From assembly GCA_001898335.1 (NCBI GenBank), contig MKTS01000005.1, forward strand, positions 1-64,000: a stretch of DNA of 64,000 nucleotides, read 5' to 3'. Shown piece by piece: positions 8,194 to 17,230 of this stretch (position 1 is the stretch's first letter; every line of letters starts with the position of its first letter). The notes under the pieces were generated by a model. That model was not told the origin of the DNA, did no database searches, and was given only the letters and a program-made list of their open reading frames with translations. A program made the translations under genes and the position numbers. Source of the DNA: Mucilaginibacter sp. 44-25 (GTDB lineage: Bacteria; Bacteroidota; Bacteroidia; Sphingobacteriales; Sphingobacteriaceae).

Positions 8194-9288
8194 ATGACCA
8201 TTCAATACCTTAACCAAACGCTACGTATACTCCTGCTTTTTATTCTCACTTTCGCCGTATTGTATTTTGGCGCCGTAGTGCTTATACCGCTTACATTTGG
8301 CCTGGTATTGGCCCTGCTATTGCTACCGCTCGCCTCCTGGCTACAGGCAAAAGGCCTGGGTAACGGCCTGGCATCAGCACTCAGCGTAGTTAGTTTAATA
8401 GCGGTTGTAGCGGGTATAGTTACGTTACTCCAGTATCAGTTAACCGATCTGCTTGACGATCTATCTAAAATAGAACAACGCGTTAATGAACTCATCGAAA
8501 GCACCAAGGATTACATACAGCAGCATTTCGGAGTATCACACAAGGAGCAGCAAAAAATTATTAAAGAACAGCAGGCAGGTGGCATGGGGCAGGCGGCCGG
8601 TATGGTTACCACGCTGTTAGGCTCACTGGCGGGTATACTGGTTGATGGTGTGCTGGTACTGGTTTACACCTTCCTGTTCATCTTTTACCGGGCACATTTT
8701 AAAAAATTCGTCCTGCGGCTGTTTAAGGCCGATGACCGCCCAACTACCGAAAAAGTGCTCGATAACTCCGGCAAGGTGATACAAAGCTACCTGGGTGGCC
8801 TGGCCATGATGATTGTTATGCTATGGATCATGTACGGCATTGGCTTTAGCATTGTTGGCGTTAAAAACGCCATATTTTTCGCCATTTTGTGTGGCATATT
8901 AGAGTTGGTACCCTTCGCGGGGAATATTACCGGTACATCCATCACCGTGCTGATGTCGCTGGCGCAAAGCAGCGATACCAAAATTGTGTTTGGGGTGCTC
9001 ATTGTTTATGGCTGTGTACAGTTATTGCAAACCTACGTACTGGAGCCCATTGTGGTGGGCGACAGGCTAAACATTAACCCACTGTTCACCATAATAATTA
9101 TTGTAATTGGCGAGGCGGTTTGGGGTATTGCGGGTATGATACTGGCCATACCATTGCTGGGTATCTTTAAGATCATTTGCGATAACTTTGAGCCCCTGCA
9201 TGATATCGGTTTCCTGATAGGCCCACCTAAAGAAAAGAAAACGGATAAAGGCAACTTTATCACCAAACTTTTCAAAACCAGCAAATAG
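8194..9288 (+). CDS. AI-2E family transporter (PerM/TqsA-like)
   Basis: Counted from the ATG at 8194, the protein has 364 residues, the usual length for this family. About eight membrane helices are seen: two N-terminal pairs, a cytoplasmic coiled segment with LIESTKDYIQQHFGVSHKE, and a C-terminal bundle with ILCGILELVPFAGNITG and the conserved LEPIVVGDRLNINPLF. Members have been assigned to autoinducer-2 export or Na+/H+ antiport, so the substrate here is open. The open frame reaches upstream to a TTG at 8152, but that lies within a terminator stem, so the ATG at 8194 is preferred. A Lys-rich cytoplasmic tail ends the protein. Confidence 0.88.
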   Translation: MTIQYLNQTLRILLLFILTFAVLYFGAVVLIPLTFGLVLALLLLPLASWLQAKGLGNGLASALSVVSLIAVVAGIVTLLQYQLTDLLDDLSKIEQRVNELIESTKDYIQQHFGVSHKEQQKIIKEQQAGGMGQAAGMVTTLLGSLAGILVDGVLVLVYTFLFIFYRAHFKKFVLRLFKADDRPTTEKVLDNSGKVIQSYLGGLAMMIVMLWIMYGIGFSIVGVKNAIFFAILCGILELVPFAGNITGTSITVLMSLAQSSDTKIVFGVLIVYGCVQLLQTYVLEPIVVGDRLNINPLFTIIIIVIGEAVWGIAGMILAIPLLGIFKIICDNFEPLHDIGFLIGPPKEKKTDKGNFITKLFKTSK

Positions 9289-9289
9289 C

Positions 9290-10237
9290 TTACTTAGCGG
9301 CTGTGATGCCTTTTACGTTTACCGATATAGTGCTCGAGTGTTTCATACCCAGCGTTTCACCGGGCAAGGTGTTCATAAACAATTTTAAATAGGTGTTCAT
9401 GATACCTGTTGAAACCTTAATGTAGTTCGCTTTTACATCTTCATCGCCCAGGAAAGGAACAAGCGGCCTGTTGTAATGCCACACGCCTGCCGAGTCAACC
9501 GTGGCTTCAAATGAATAGTTAAAATCCTGGTAAGCCTTATGGATCACAATATCATAGGTCGGGGTAAGGTAATCGTCATCAGTAGCGTATTTGTTATCCA
9601 GCAGGCTGGGCTTTGTTTTGCGCTTGGTTACTTGAAGGTTAGGGTTTTTACTGATCAACTGTACCGGGTTTGCCGCCGCGAAAGCCTTTTTAATATCGGC
9701 ATTGGCCTTAGCTACCAGGCCGCGTACAAACAGGGTATCCTTGCGGCTGGCGGCTTGCAGTTGCTTTAAATCTTTACCTGTTTTTTTAATGTAGGGTTCC
9801 GAGTATAATTTCATCACCACGCGTGATTTGTGTATGTCTATCGAATCGCCCTGTGCCTCCAGCAGTTCAAAAGTGAGGCTGTCCTTGCTCATGTTCTTCA
9901 TTTTAAGGAAAGCGTGTGCAATGTTAAAAACTGAGTCGGTACCCAAAGCCAGTGGAAAGTTAAAAAAGGCGTCCTTTTGTGGGCTGTATAAAGCCGCCGA
10001 ATCAGCAGATACAAAGCGCAGGCGCCAATCCGGTGTTAAATGGTACCCATATTCGTTAAACGAGAGGCCGTTTTTTTGCCTGCGCGATACCTCTATAAAA
10101 TTAATACCCTCTACGCTTTTAAAAGATATTTTAGGCTTTTCGCCATGCCCCGGGCCACTATCGCGGTATTTACAGGCGGCAAAAGCCAAAACAGCGGTAA
10201 TGATTAATGGTAGTGCGTTTTTATACGTGACAGACAT
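9290..10237 (-). CDS. Hypothetical lipoprotein, 315 residues
   Basis: The N terminus is a signal peptide with lipobox-like AFAAC (Cys22), so a lipid-anchored envelope protein is expected. The body shows no catalytic motif I recognise. It contains NEYGYHLTPDWRL and a Lys-rich middle, and ends with NTLPGETLGMKHSSTISV. The stop lies one base beyond the end of the convergent AI-2E gene at 9288, so the two run tail to tail with no terminator. It starts 23 bases downstream of the recO stop on the same strand and may be the last gene of that group. Confidence 0.7.
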   Translation of the reverse strand: MSVTYKNALPLIITAVLAFAACKYRDSGPGHGEKPKISFKSVEGINFIEVSRRQKNGLSFNEYGYHLTPDWRLRFVSADSAALYSPQKDAFFNFPLALGTDSVFNIAHAFLKMKNMSKDSLTFELLEAQGDSIDIHKSRVVMKLYSEPYIKKTGKDLKQLQAASRKDTLFVRGLVAKANADIKKAFAAANPVQLISKNPNLQVTKRKTKPSLLDNKYATDDDYLTPTYDIVIHKAYQDFNYSFEATVDSAGVWHYNRPLVPFLGDEDVKANYIKVSTGIMNTYLKLFMNTLPGETLGMKHSSTISVNVKGITAAK

Positions 10238-10260
10238 GCCGCTAAAATATGTATTTAATG

Positions 10261-10980
10261 TTATGAGCCCAAAACCTCTTCCAATACCTCATGCGAGTTG
10301 ATATTACCAAAGCCTTCGATATGCAGGGCATAGTACTCCAGAAGTTTGTTAATCAGATAACGGCGTTCGTCATTACTTAGTTTTACCTCATTCATACGGC
10401 CAAAGCCACACTGCAACAGCGCGTAGAAATTTTTGGTATGCGGGGGCGACAGATAGTTTAAGGTATTGGGTTTGTAATGCACAAATACGCCGTCTTTCAT
10501 GTCAAAATAATCGGCATGCTGCCCGTGCGGATAAAACCCGAGGTAACGGGTAAGCTGCAGCAGGAACAACAAATGAAAATTAGCTATCCCCGTACTCTGA
10601 TGATCGAGTAGTTCAATGGCGTTAAATATAAAGTCGAACAACCGCTCATCCGCACTCTGCTGCTTAATAGCTTTGTAAAGCACCTCGTTCAGGAACATGG
10701 CGATACAGCTTTTAATGACATCGTAGGGCACGGTTTGTAATAAGGGCTGGTTCTTTAACTCGGCTATGCGCTGCACGCTGCCGTTGGCCTTATGGTATAC
10801 CACCATATCTACCAGGTGCAGCGGCTGCAGCATATTACGGCTTATTTTAGCACGCGGCTTTTTAGCCCCGTTAATAATGTATGATTGCAGGCCGAACTTT
10901 TCGGTGAATATCTGTACCACTACACTGCTCTCACTGTAGTCGGTAGTTTTAAAAACTATCCCACGGGTTTTATGCAGCAT
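10261..10980 (-). CDS. recO: DNA repair protein RecO
   Basis: The 239-residue product fits RecO, which binds single-stranded DNA and SSB and loads RecA in the RecFOR pathway. The N-terminal OB fold shows the family pattern: MLHKTRGIVFKTTDYSESS, then GLQSYIINGAKKPRAK and LQPLHLVDMVVY. The helical C-terminal domain contains FLLQLTRYLGFYPHG. No four-cysteine zinc motif is visible, which is common in Bacteroidota RecO. The start overlaps the end of the diacylglycerol kinase gene by 11 bases, so the two are probably translated from one message. Confidence 0.93.
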   Translation of the reverse strand: MLHKTRGIVFKTTDYSESSVVVQIFTEKFGLQSYIINGAKKPRAKISRNMLQPLHLVDMVVYHKANGSVQRIAELKNQPLLQTVPYDVIKSCIAMFLNEVLYKAIKQQSADERLFDFIFNAIELLDHQSTGIANFHLLFLLQLTRYLGFYPHGQHADYFDMKDGVFVHYKPNTLNYLSPPHTKNFYALLQCGFGRMNEVKLSNDERRYLINKLLEYYALHIEGFGNINSHEVLEEVLGS

Positions 10981-11335
10981 GGAAGAGATGGATGATCTTG
11001 GGTAAAAAAATAATGCCGCCCGTTACCAGCGAAAACAGGGCTACCAGCAGCACCGCGCCCGCGCTGATATCTTTTACATGCCCGGCCAGCTTGTTATAAT
11101 CGGGCGATACCAGGTCGGTTAAAGCCTCAATAGCGGTATTGAGCATTTCGGTAACCAGCATGAGCATAATACAGAGGATAACCCACTGCCACTCATTTAC
11201 GCTGATGTGCAGGTACCAGCCAAGCAACAAAGCGGCTATGGCCGCAAAAACATGTATCCGGAAGTTTTGCTGGGTAGTAAAAGCATACCTGAAGCCTTTA
11301 AACGCGAAGCCGAAACTGCGGATAAGCTTTTTCAT
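10970..11335 (-). CDS. dgkA: Diacylglycerol kinase / undecaprenol kinase family protein
   Basis: This 121-residue integral membrane protein has the three-helix DgkA architecture. The signature segment is EMLNTAIEALTDLVSPD near residues 63-79, followed by LAGHVKDISAGAVLL; the glutamates and Asn are the metal and ATP ligands. The family phosphorylates diacylglycerol or undecaprenol at the inner membrane and so recycles lipid carriers of wall and glycan synthesis. It overlaps recO by 11 bases and the preceding small membrane gene by 4. Which lipid it uses cannot be told from sequence. Confidence 0.92.
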   Translation of the reverse strand: MKKLIRSFGFAFKGFRYAFTTQQNFRIHVFAAIAALLLGWYLHISVNEWQWVILCIMLMLVTEMLNTAIEALTDLVSPDYNKLAGHVKDISAGAVLLVALFSLVTGGIIFLPKIIHLFHAA

Positions 11336-11532
11336 CTGGCGCGGCCCGCTTTAAACTGGTTATACAATAAGATGAGAAAGCTTACGCACCCGGCAAGGCC
11401 GAAACCTGCCGTGGCGCCGCGCACGATATTCATCATATCGTTATTATCCTTATTGGCGAAAAAGAATTCTACCCAAAACAACACACATGCCACCGCCAGC
11501 AATATTACCGTACGCCTAACCTGGTTCTTCAT
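11332..11532 (-). CDS. Small membrane protein, 66 residues
   Basis: Two hydrophobic helices are predicted, VILLAVACVLFWVEFFFA and GFGLAGCVSFLILLYNQF, joined by a polar loop with DNNDM. The ends carry basic residues (MKNQVRR at the start, KAGRAR at the end). Its last four bases overlap the diacylglycerol kinase start, which supports a real co-translated gene. I recognise no family; a role linked to the kinase is only contextual. Confidence 0.7.
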   Translation of the reverse strand: MKNQVRRTVILLAVACVLFWVEFFFANKDNNDMMNIVRGATAGFGLAGCVSFLILLYNQFKAGRAR

Positions 11533-11571
11533 TTAATCATCTATGAGCCGTTACACCGCAAATATACAATA

Positions 11572-14500
11572 TTACATGTTGCGCCGGTATTGGCCGCCTA
11601 CCTCATACAAGGCATGGCTGATCTGCCCTAAGGAGCAATATTTACAAACCTCCATCAGGCTGTTAAAGATATTGCCGCCAGAAATGGCTGTTTCCTGCAA
11701 TTGCTTTAACAGGCTATCAGCCTTGTCCTGGTTACGCTCTTGAAATTGGGCCAGGTTGTGGATCTGGGCCTGCTTTTCTTCTTCGGTAGCGCGTATCACC
11801 TCGGCCGGCACAATAGTAGGCGACCCTTTTTTATTCAAAAAGGTATTTACACCAATTATAGGGTATTCGCCATTATGCTTAAGGGTTTCGTAGTATAATG
11901 ATTCTTCCTGTATCTTACTGCGCTGGTACATAGTTTCCATTGCGCCCAGCACACCGCCCCTGTCGTTAATGGCTTTAAACTCGTTCATCACCGCCTGTTC
12001 TACCAGGTCTGTCAATTCCTCAATAATAAAAGCACCCTGTATAGGATTTTCATTTTTGGCCAGTCCCAGCTCGCGGTTAATGATCAACTGTATAGCCATT
12101 GCCCTGCGCACCGACTCTTCTGTGGGGGTAGTAATAGCCTCATCATAAGCGTTGGTATGCAATGAGTTGCAGTTATCATATATAGCGTACAATGCCTGCA
12201 GCGTGGTACGTATATCGTTAAAATCGATCTCCTGCGCGTGCAAAGAGCGCCCACTGGTTTGTATATGGTATTTGAGTTTCTGCGACCTGTCGTTCCCCTT
12301 GTATTTATTTTTGATAGCCTTGGCCCAGATGCGCCTTGCTACACGGCCTATTACGGCGTACTCCGGGTCAATACCGTTACTGAAAAAGAACGACAGGTTA
12401 GGCGCGAAATCATCAATATGCATACCACGGCTCAGGTAGTATTCTACATAGGTAAAACCGTTTGCCAGTGTAAAGGCCAGTTGGGTGATAGGGTTGGCAC
12501 CCGCCTCTGCAATGTGATAACCCGAAATGGAAACCGAATAAAAATTCCGGACTTTTTCCTGTATAAAATACTGCTGGATATCGCCCATCATACGCAGCGC
12601 GAACTCCGTAGAAAATATACAGGTGTTTTGTGCCTGGTCTTCCTTTAAAATATCCGCCTGTACCGTTCCGCGCACTGCCGATATTGCGTGTGCTTTTATT
12701 TTTTGATAAACATCATCCGGCAAAACCTGGTCGCCGGTAAGGCCGAGCAGCATTAGGCCAAGTCCGTTGTTACCGGGCGGAAGCGCACTGGTGGAAGAAG
12801 CCTCACCTAAATCCTCTCCAGAGGAGAGGACTTTTCTGTCTGGTTGTTTATTTAGAACTTCAGTTATCTTTTGAATTACTTGTTCGGTATTATTCAGGAC
12901 CTCATCATTATCGAACCTGATTACATCAAACCCCTCACCGTTTAATACACGCGTTCTAACCTCGTCTTGTTCTGTTGTTAGCTGGTGATACCCGCCATCA
13001 ATCTCTATCACTAATCCTTTGGGGATGCAAACAAAATCTGCAATGTAACCATCAATCGCATGCTGCCTTCTTATTTTAAACCCGATTTGGTTATTTCTGA
13101 GCCTTTGCCATAATACAGTTTCCGCATCAGTAGGGTTCTTTCGGTTATCCCTTGAGTTAGCTTTTAAAATTTCCCAAAAAGCGAGATCAGCGGTTTCGAA
13201 ACCGCGCTTTCCCGACACAGCAGGCTTTAAAGCCCTCTCCTCTGGAGAGGGTTTGGGTGAGGCACCATACACCGGCCGTTGCAGCCCCTTATCATCATAC
13301 AACTCCTTGAACTTAGCTTCAACCAGGTGTTGGAGGTTATTTTCAGTGATATACTTCTCGCATTGCTGGTCAATAGCGGCATTCATGAAAAAGCCGAGCA
13401 GCATGGGTGCCGGGCCATTGATGGTCATGGATACCGAGGTTGACGGGTGGCAGAGATCAAAGCCCGAATACAGCTTTTTGGCATCGTCAAGCGTGGCGAT
13501 GCTTACGCCCGAATTGCCTATTTTGCCGTAGATATCGGGGCGGGTATGCGGGTCTTCGCCATAGAGTGTAACCGAATCAAACGCGGTGGAAAGCCGGTGC
13601 GCAGGCTGCCCGAGTGATACGTAATGAAAACGCTTATTGGTACGTTCGGGGCCACCCTCACCGGCAAACATACGGGTAGGGTCCTCACCTTCACGTTTCA
13701 GCGGAAAAACGCCTGCAGCGTACGGGAATTCCCCGGGTACGTTCTCTGTTAACAACCAACGCAAAACATCGCCCCAGGCCTCGTACTTCGGTAAAGCTAC
13801 CTTTGGCACCTTCAATTGTGATAAAGACATATAGTGCAGCGGCTGCCTGATCTCCTTATCGCGTACTTTGTAGATAAAATTATCGGCCTTGTACCTGGCT
13901 ACTGTTTCCGGCCATTCTTTTAATAAGCGCCTGCAATCCGGGTGCAGATGCTCTTCGAGGTGACGATAAACATCAGTCAGCCCTTCCGCCATCCGCTCAT
14001 TCGTTTCGGTACTGTTCCCGTTTAGGGTTTCAATAGTACCGTTTATTTGGAACAACTGCTGTGCTATGCGGCACTGCTCATTCACCCAAGTGTTATAGGC
14101 CACACTACTTTCGGCAATTTCTGCCAGGTAGCGTATTCTGTCAGGAGGTATGATATATATCTTTTCCGATTCACTTTTCTGCTCATCATCAGCTACCTCA
14201 TTTTTCAGGAGCGAAACACCGGTTTTGTCCTTCACCGTTCGCATGAGTGCGGCAAACAGCGTATTCATCCCGGGGTCATTAAACTGCGATGCCATGGTAC
14301 CGTACACCGGCAATTCATCGTCTTTGGCGTCAAACAGCATGTGGTTACGCTTGTACTGCTTGCGTACATCGCGTATGGCATCCAGCGCGCCGCGTTTATC
14401 AAATTTGTTAAGGGCTACCAGATCGGCAAAATCGAGCATGTCAATTTTTTCCAACTGTGTAGCAGCACCAAATTCGGGGGTCATTACGTACAGCGACAGG

Positions 14501-15402
14501 TCGCAGTAATCGGTGATCATGGTGTCAGACTGGCCTATACCACTGGTTTCCACTATGACCATATCATAACCGGCAGCCTTGCAAATATCAATTGCTTCCT
14601 GCACGTATTTACTCAGGGCCAGGTTAGCCTGCCGGGTAGCCAGCGAACGCATATACACACGCGGGCTGTTAATAGCGTTCATACGTATACGATCGCCCAG
14701 TAGCGCGCCGCCGGTTTTACGTTTGCTGGGGTCTACAGAAATAATAGCAAGCGTTTTATCTGTATGCAGCAGATACCGACGCACAATCTCATCTACCAGG
14801 CTGGATTTACCCGAACCACCTGTACCTGTTATGCCCAGCACCGGAATCCGGAGCGAAGCGCGGGGAACCGGCGTAGGAGTATATTTACCCTGTTCAGCAG
14901 CGGATATAAGGCGTGCAATTTGTTTAACCTTATCCGCACCCGCACCAATCTCCCGCGCTGTTAAAGAAAAATCGCACTCCTGCATCATGTGGTTGATCAT
15001 GCCCTGCAAGCCCATTTTGCGGCCATCATCCGGCGAGTAAATTTTGCATATACCGTAAGCCTGCAGCTCGGTTATCTCATCGGGCAGGAAAACACCGCCG
15101 CCGCCGCCAAATATTTTGATGTGGCCGGCCCCGCGCTCCTGCAGCAGATCGTACATGTATTTAAAGTACTCCATATGGCCGCCCTGGTAGCTGGTAAGGG
15201 CTATACCCTGCACATCTTCCTGTATGGCACAATTCACAATTTCTTCTACACTGCGGTTATGCCCCAAATGGATAACCTCGGCACCGGTACTTTGCAGTAT
15301 GCGGCGCATAATATTGATAGTGGCATCGTGCCCGTCAAACAACGACGCGGCAGTAACCAGCCTGATTTTATTTACCGATTGATATGGGGTAATGCTTTCC
15401 AT
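11572..15402 (-). CDS. icmF: Fused isobutyryl-CoA-type mutase (IcmF) carrying an internal DUF559 nuclease domain
   Basis: The 1276-residue protein has the IcmF order: a B12-binding domain ([12 protein letters not shown], axial-ligand His25), a MeaB-type G-protein chaperone with P-loop GTGGSGKS at 193-200, a linker, and the mutase TIM barrel with [20 protein letters not shown]. IcmF enzymes rearrange the carbon skeleton of branched acyl-CoAs such as isobutyryl-CoA with adenosylcobalamin. The family is usually about 1100 residues. The excess is an insert at about residues 714-868, after LQRPVYG and before [19 protein letters not shown]. It encodes a DUF559 (Vsr-like PD-(D/E)XK) domain with YIADFVC and [10 protein letters not shown], and the encoding DNA is bounded by inverted repeats. 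The mutase sequence resumes in frame on both sides, so the enzyme is not obviously broken. Whether it stays active is unknown. Confidence 0.93.
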   Translation of the reverse strand: MESITPYQSVNKIRLVTAASLFDGHDATINIMRRILQSTGAEVIHLGHNRSVEEIVNCAIQEDVQGIALTSYQGGHMEYFKYMYDLLQERGAGHIKIFGGGGGVFLPDEITELQAYGICKIYSPDDGRKMGLQGMINHMMQECDFSLTAREIGAGADKVKQIARLISAAEQGKYTPTPVPRASLRIPVLGITGTGGSGKSSLVDEIVRRYLLHTDKTLAIISVDPSKRKTGGALLGDRIRMNAINSPRVYMRSLATRQANLALSKYVQEAIDICKAAGYDMVIVETSGIGQSDTMITDYCDLSLYVMTPEFGAATQLEKIDMLDFADLVALNKFDKRGALDAIRDVRKQYKRNHMLFDAKDDELPVYGTMASQFNDPGMNTLFAALMRTVKDKTGVSLLKNEVADDEQKSESEKIYIIPPDRIRYLAEIAESSVAYNTWVNEQCRIAQQLFQINGTIETLNGNSTETNERMAEGLTDVYRHLEEHLHPDCRRLLKEWPETVARYKADNFIYKVRDKEIRQPLHYMSLSQLKVPKVALPKYEAWGDVLRWLLTENVPGEFPYAAGVFPLKREGEDPTRMFAGEGGPERTNKRFHYVSLGQPAHRLSTAFDSVTLYGEDPHTRPDIYGKIGNSGVSIATLDDAKKLYSGFDLCHPSTSVSMTINGPAPMLLGFFMNAAIDQQCEKYITENNLQHLVEAKFKELYDDKGLQRPVYGASPKPSPEERALKPAVSGKRGFETADLAFWEILKANSRDNRKNPTDAETVLWQRLRNNQIGFKIRRQHAIDGYIADFVCIPKGLVIEIDGGYHQLTTEQDEVRTRVLNGEGFDVIRFDNDEVLNNTEQVIQKITEVLNKQPDRKVLSSGEDLGEASSTSALPPGNNGLGLMLLGLTGDQVLPDDVYQKIKAHAISAVRGTVQADILKEDQAQNTCIFSTEFALRMMGDIQQYFIQEKVRNFYSVSISGYHIAEAGANPITQLAFTLANGFTYVEYYLSRGMHIDDFAPNLSFFFSNGIDPEYAVIGRVARRIWAKAIKNKYKGNDRSQKLKYHIQTSGRSLHAQEIDFNDIRTTLQALYAIYDNCNSLHTNAYDEAITTPTEESVRRAMAIQLIINRELGLAKNENPIQGAFIIEELTDLVEQAVMNEFKAINDRGGVLGAMETMYQRSKIQEESLYYETLKHNGEYPIIGVNTFLNKKGSPTIVPAEVIRATEEEKQAQIHNLAQFQERNQDKADSLLKQLQETAISGGNIFNSLMEVCKYCSLGQISHALYEVGGQYRRNM
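12800..12835. repeat. Inverted repeat, left (C-terminal side of the icmF insert)
   Basis: It reads GCCTCACCTAAATCCTCTCC followed by AGAGGAGAGGACTTT. It matches the reverse complement of the right copy with only a few mismatches. In the mutase frame it encodes [10 protein letters not shown]. Confidence 0.85.
13190..13263. repeat. Inverted repeat, right, with two extra perfect palindromes
   Basis: The terminal repeat is 13228-13263. Just inside it lie two perfect palindromes, GGCTTTAAAGCC (13223-13234) and GCGGTTTCGAAACCGC (13190-13205). These are absent from the other end, so the cassette is asymmetric. In the mutase frame the terminal repeat encodes [12 protein letters not shown]. Confidence 0.85.
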
Positions 15403-15430
15403 GTAAAACAGCGGCTTATAAGTGCGATAA

Positions 15431-15438
15431 CAAAAGTA
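15431..15438 (-). promoter_or_regulatory. Possible -7 box of icmF (TACTTTTG)
   Basis: On the minus strand TACTTTTG fits TAnnTTTG and ends 28 bases before the icmF ATG. No -33 TTTG is evident at 19-21 bases upstream. Confidence 0.4.
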
Positions 15439-15477
15439 GTTATTTTATATGCATGCATAACACTTTTAGCATAACGG

Positions 15478-15511
15478 TCAAAAAAAAGGCTGCTGAAATA
15501 TCAGCAGCCTT
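15478..15511 (-). terminator. Terminator of the 500-residue lipoprotein gene
   Basis: A perfect 11-base-pair stem (AAGGCTGCTGA / TCAGCAGCCTT) with loop AATA is followed on the minus strand by a run of T. It lies 21 bases beyond the stop of the leftward gene at 15533. Confidence 0.9.
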
Positions 15512-15532
15512 ACAGCTTGTACAATGCATTTA

Positions 15533-17035
15533 TTATTGAGAAACCTGTGTAGCTGAAAAGGTTTTTACTATAGTGCATTTGGGTGAACCATCTTTAGGTA
15601 TCACATCCATACTTATCCTAACAGCCACGCCCGGGTCATAGGTACGTATTCTTGGTGCGTAATATTCAAACGCTGTAGCAGAATATACGGTTTTATCACC
15701 AACAAGTTCTTTGGTCCCTTCGTAACGCCCAAGACCTGAAGGCGGCAGACTAAGCAAAATTATCTCCTTACGTATATTAGAAACGGTTGCAACAGCCTCT
15801 ACAGCCGGGTTAATATTAACTTGAAACGAAGATTCATCTACAGAAAAGCGATGATCGTTGAGATAGGTTGGAGCATGCACGCCATCATTGATTAATGTGC
15901 TTATTACTGTACGGTCGACAACAGGCTTTGCGGATATATAAAAAACACCCATTGGAGCAGTATAAGCGGGATAATAAGGCAGATTATTATTTATGTTAAG
16001 CGTGCCGGGTAAACTGAACACATTATCATATAGTTGCGATTCTATAACCGCGTTACCGCTGATATTGATCTTGGTATTGATCTTCAAATTAACTTTTTGA
16101 TTGGTACTTGCCGATCCACCACCTAATATAGCGCTAAAAAAACCCTTTACAATGCCGCCTAAGGCACTTTTAGTGGCATCAACTATACCTGCCTTTACAA
16201 ATGAAGGTAAAAAACTAAGGGTACTTTTTGTTTTAAGTGTATCCGCACCCAGTTTAAGGCCACCATCCAGTATGTTATTTACTACCGAACCAAAGAAATT
16301 TGACGTGCCCGAAGTACTGGTAATTGTACCGTCGATATTGCCTGTTTGAGTACCGTTAAGCGTAATTGCTACCACACTGTTAGGATTGATCTGCCATTCT
16401 AACCTGGACTGATCAAAAGATGTTGTAGGCGCGTTTTTATCATACGCTAATTCAAACTCTGCAGCATACCACGATCCGGTGGTAGAAACCTTATATTGCT
16501 GTATTTGGCTTACCGACTGGCTTTTGGTATTTACATCAATCATATCCTGACCTGCAAAATTAAGCAGCGGAGATGATGGCGCACTCGCCCCTGTCAACTT
16601 AAGTAAATGAACAATATTGCTCGATGGATAATTGCTGCCAGGTGAAATATAAAAATAAACACGCAGTAAGCCCCTATACTTGTTATATAACATAAAATAG
16701 AGCGGATCTAACCGTGATGTAGTATTGAAAGTGTTATAGACAAGCTCCCATCCGTTAACTTTCTGATAGTCTGATATAATGTCATCATCTATCTTTGAGC
16801 CTCCAAGGCCGCTTTGCCAGGGCACAGGTATAGGTGTGGCATTTGGCGGCCCTGGCATAAAAGCAATGTTCTCCCAATCCAGCGGTGGTGTGGGAGAGCC
16901 TGTAACGGTATTAGTCTTTAACTTAGCGGCTTCAGCCGCAATTGCTTTTTGCTGTTCAACCACATCCTTTTTACACCCGAATGATAACGCAAAAAGAGAG
17001 ATAACAATAGTTAATTTAAAAGTAGATTTCTTCAT
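15533..17035 (-). CDS. Large hypothetical lipoprotein, 500 residues
   Basis: The protein starts with MKKSTFKLTIVISLFALSFGC, a signal peptide with lipobox SFGC (Cys21), then a charged linker. The mature part is rich in Ser, Thr, Asn and Pro and is mostly beta-strand by composition. No enzymatic motif was found. A hydrophobic-glycine segment near residues 285-310 (ALGGIVKGFFSAILGGGSAS) is unusual for a soluble domain and might be a membrane-interacting loop. The gene is monocistronic and leftward, with its own terminator and an AT-rich upstream region. An outer-membrane-anchored surface protein is the general inference. Confidence 0.75.
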   Translation of the reverse strand: MKKSTFKLTIVISLFALSFGCKKDVVEQQKAIAAEAAKLKTNTVTGSPTPPLDWENIAFMPGPPNATPIPVPWQSGLGGSKIDDDIISDYQKVNGWELVYNTFNTTSRLDPLYFMLYNKYRGLLRVYFYISPGSNYPSSNIVHLLKLTGASAPSSPLLNFAGQDMIDVNTKSQSVSQIQQYKVSTTGSWYAAEFELAYDKNAPTTSFDQSRLEWQINPNSVVAITLNGTQTGNIDGTITSTSGTSNFFGSVVNNILDGGLKLGADTLKTKSTLSFLPSFVKAGIVDATKSALGGIVKGFFSAILGGGSASTNQKVNLKINTKINISGNAVIESQLYDNVFSLPGTLNINNNLPYYPAYTAPMGVFYISAKPVVDRTVISTLINDGVHAPTYLNDHRFSVDESSFQVNINPAVEAVATVSNIRKEIILLSLPPSGLGRYEGTKELVGDKTVYSATAFEYYAPRIRTYDPGVAVRISMDVIPKDGSPKCTIVKTFSATQVSQ

Positions 17036-17215
17036 ACATATTTACATTTTAATTAAAAAAAAGAACAATATTTAAATATTGGTAAATATATTCGTCTTTG
17101 TATTTCGTAACATATATATTACGATTAATCTATTAGAAATAAATCAATATACCTTAGTTATGAAAGATTGCTATTAACTATCTCTGACCGGTAATTTATC
17201 GCCCCATAAAATCCG

Positions 17216-17223
17216 TATCTTTG
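17216..17223 (+). promoter_or_regulatory. Probable -7 box (TATCTTTG) 7 bases from a start codon
   Basis: TATCTTTG is an exact TAnnTTTG match and ends 7 bases before the ATG of the radical SAM gene, implying a leaderless or nearly leaderless message. Confidence 0.55.
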
Positions 17224-17230
17224 CCCTATC

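Larger units (their letters stand above)
12800..13263 (-). mobile_element. In-frame inserted cassette: DUF559 nuclease module between inverted repeats
   Basis: About 464 bases inside icmF are bounded by imperfect inverted repeats of some 35 bases (12800-12835 and 13228-13263, beginning GCCTCACC). Each repeat is itself a hairpin around CTCTCCAGAGGAGAG. The interior encodes a DUF559 domain of about 100 residues: [39 protein letters not shown] and [10 protein letters not shown]. The PD-(D/E)XK acidic residues and the downstream His are kept at about residues 788-803. No target-site duplication is obvious. There is no start codon of its own near the domain start, and intein splice motifs are absent. 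Confidence 0.85.

Noticed and set aside
11572..15402. The DUF559 insert in icmF as an intein
   Set aside because: No Cys/Ser/Thr at the insert starts or His-Asn end that would fit protein splicing, and DUF559 is not a splicing domain.
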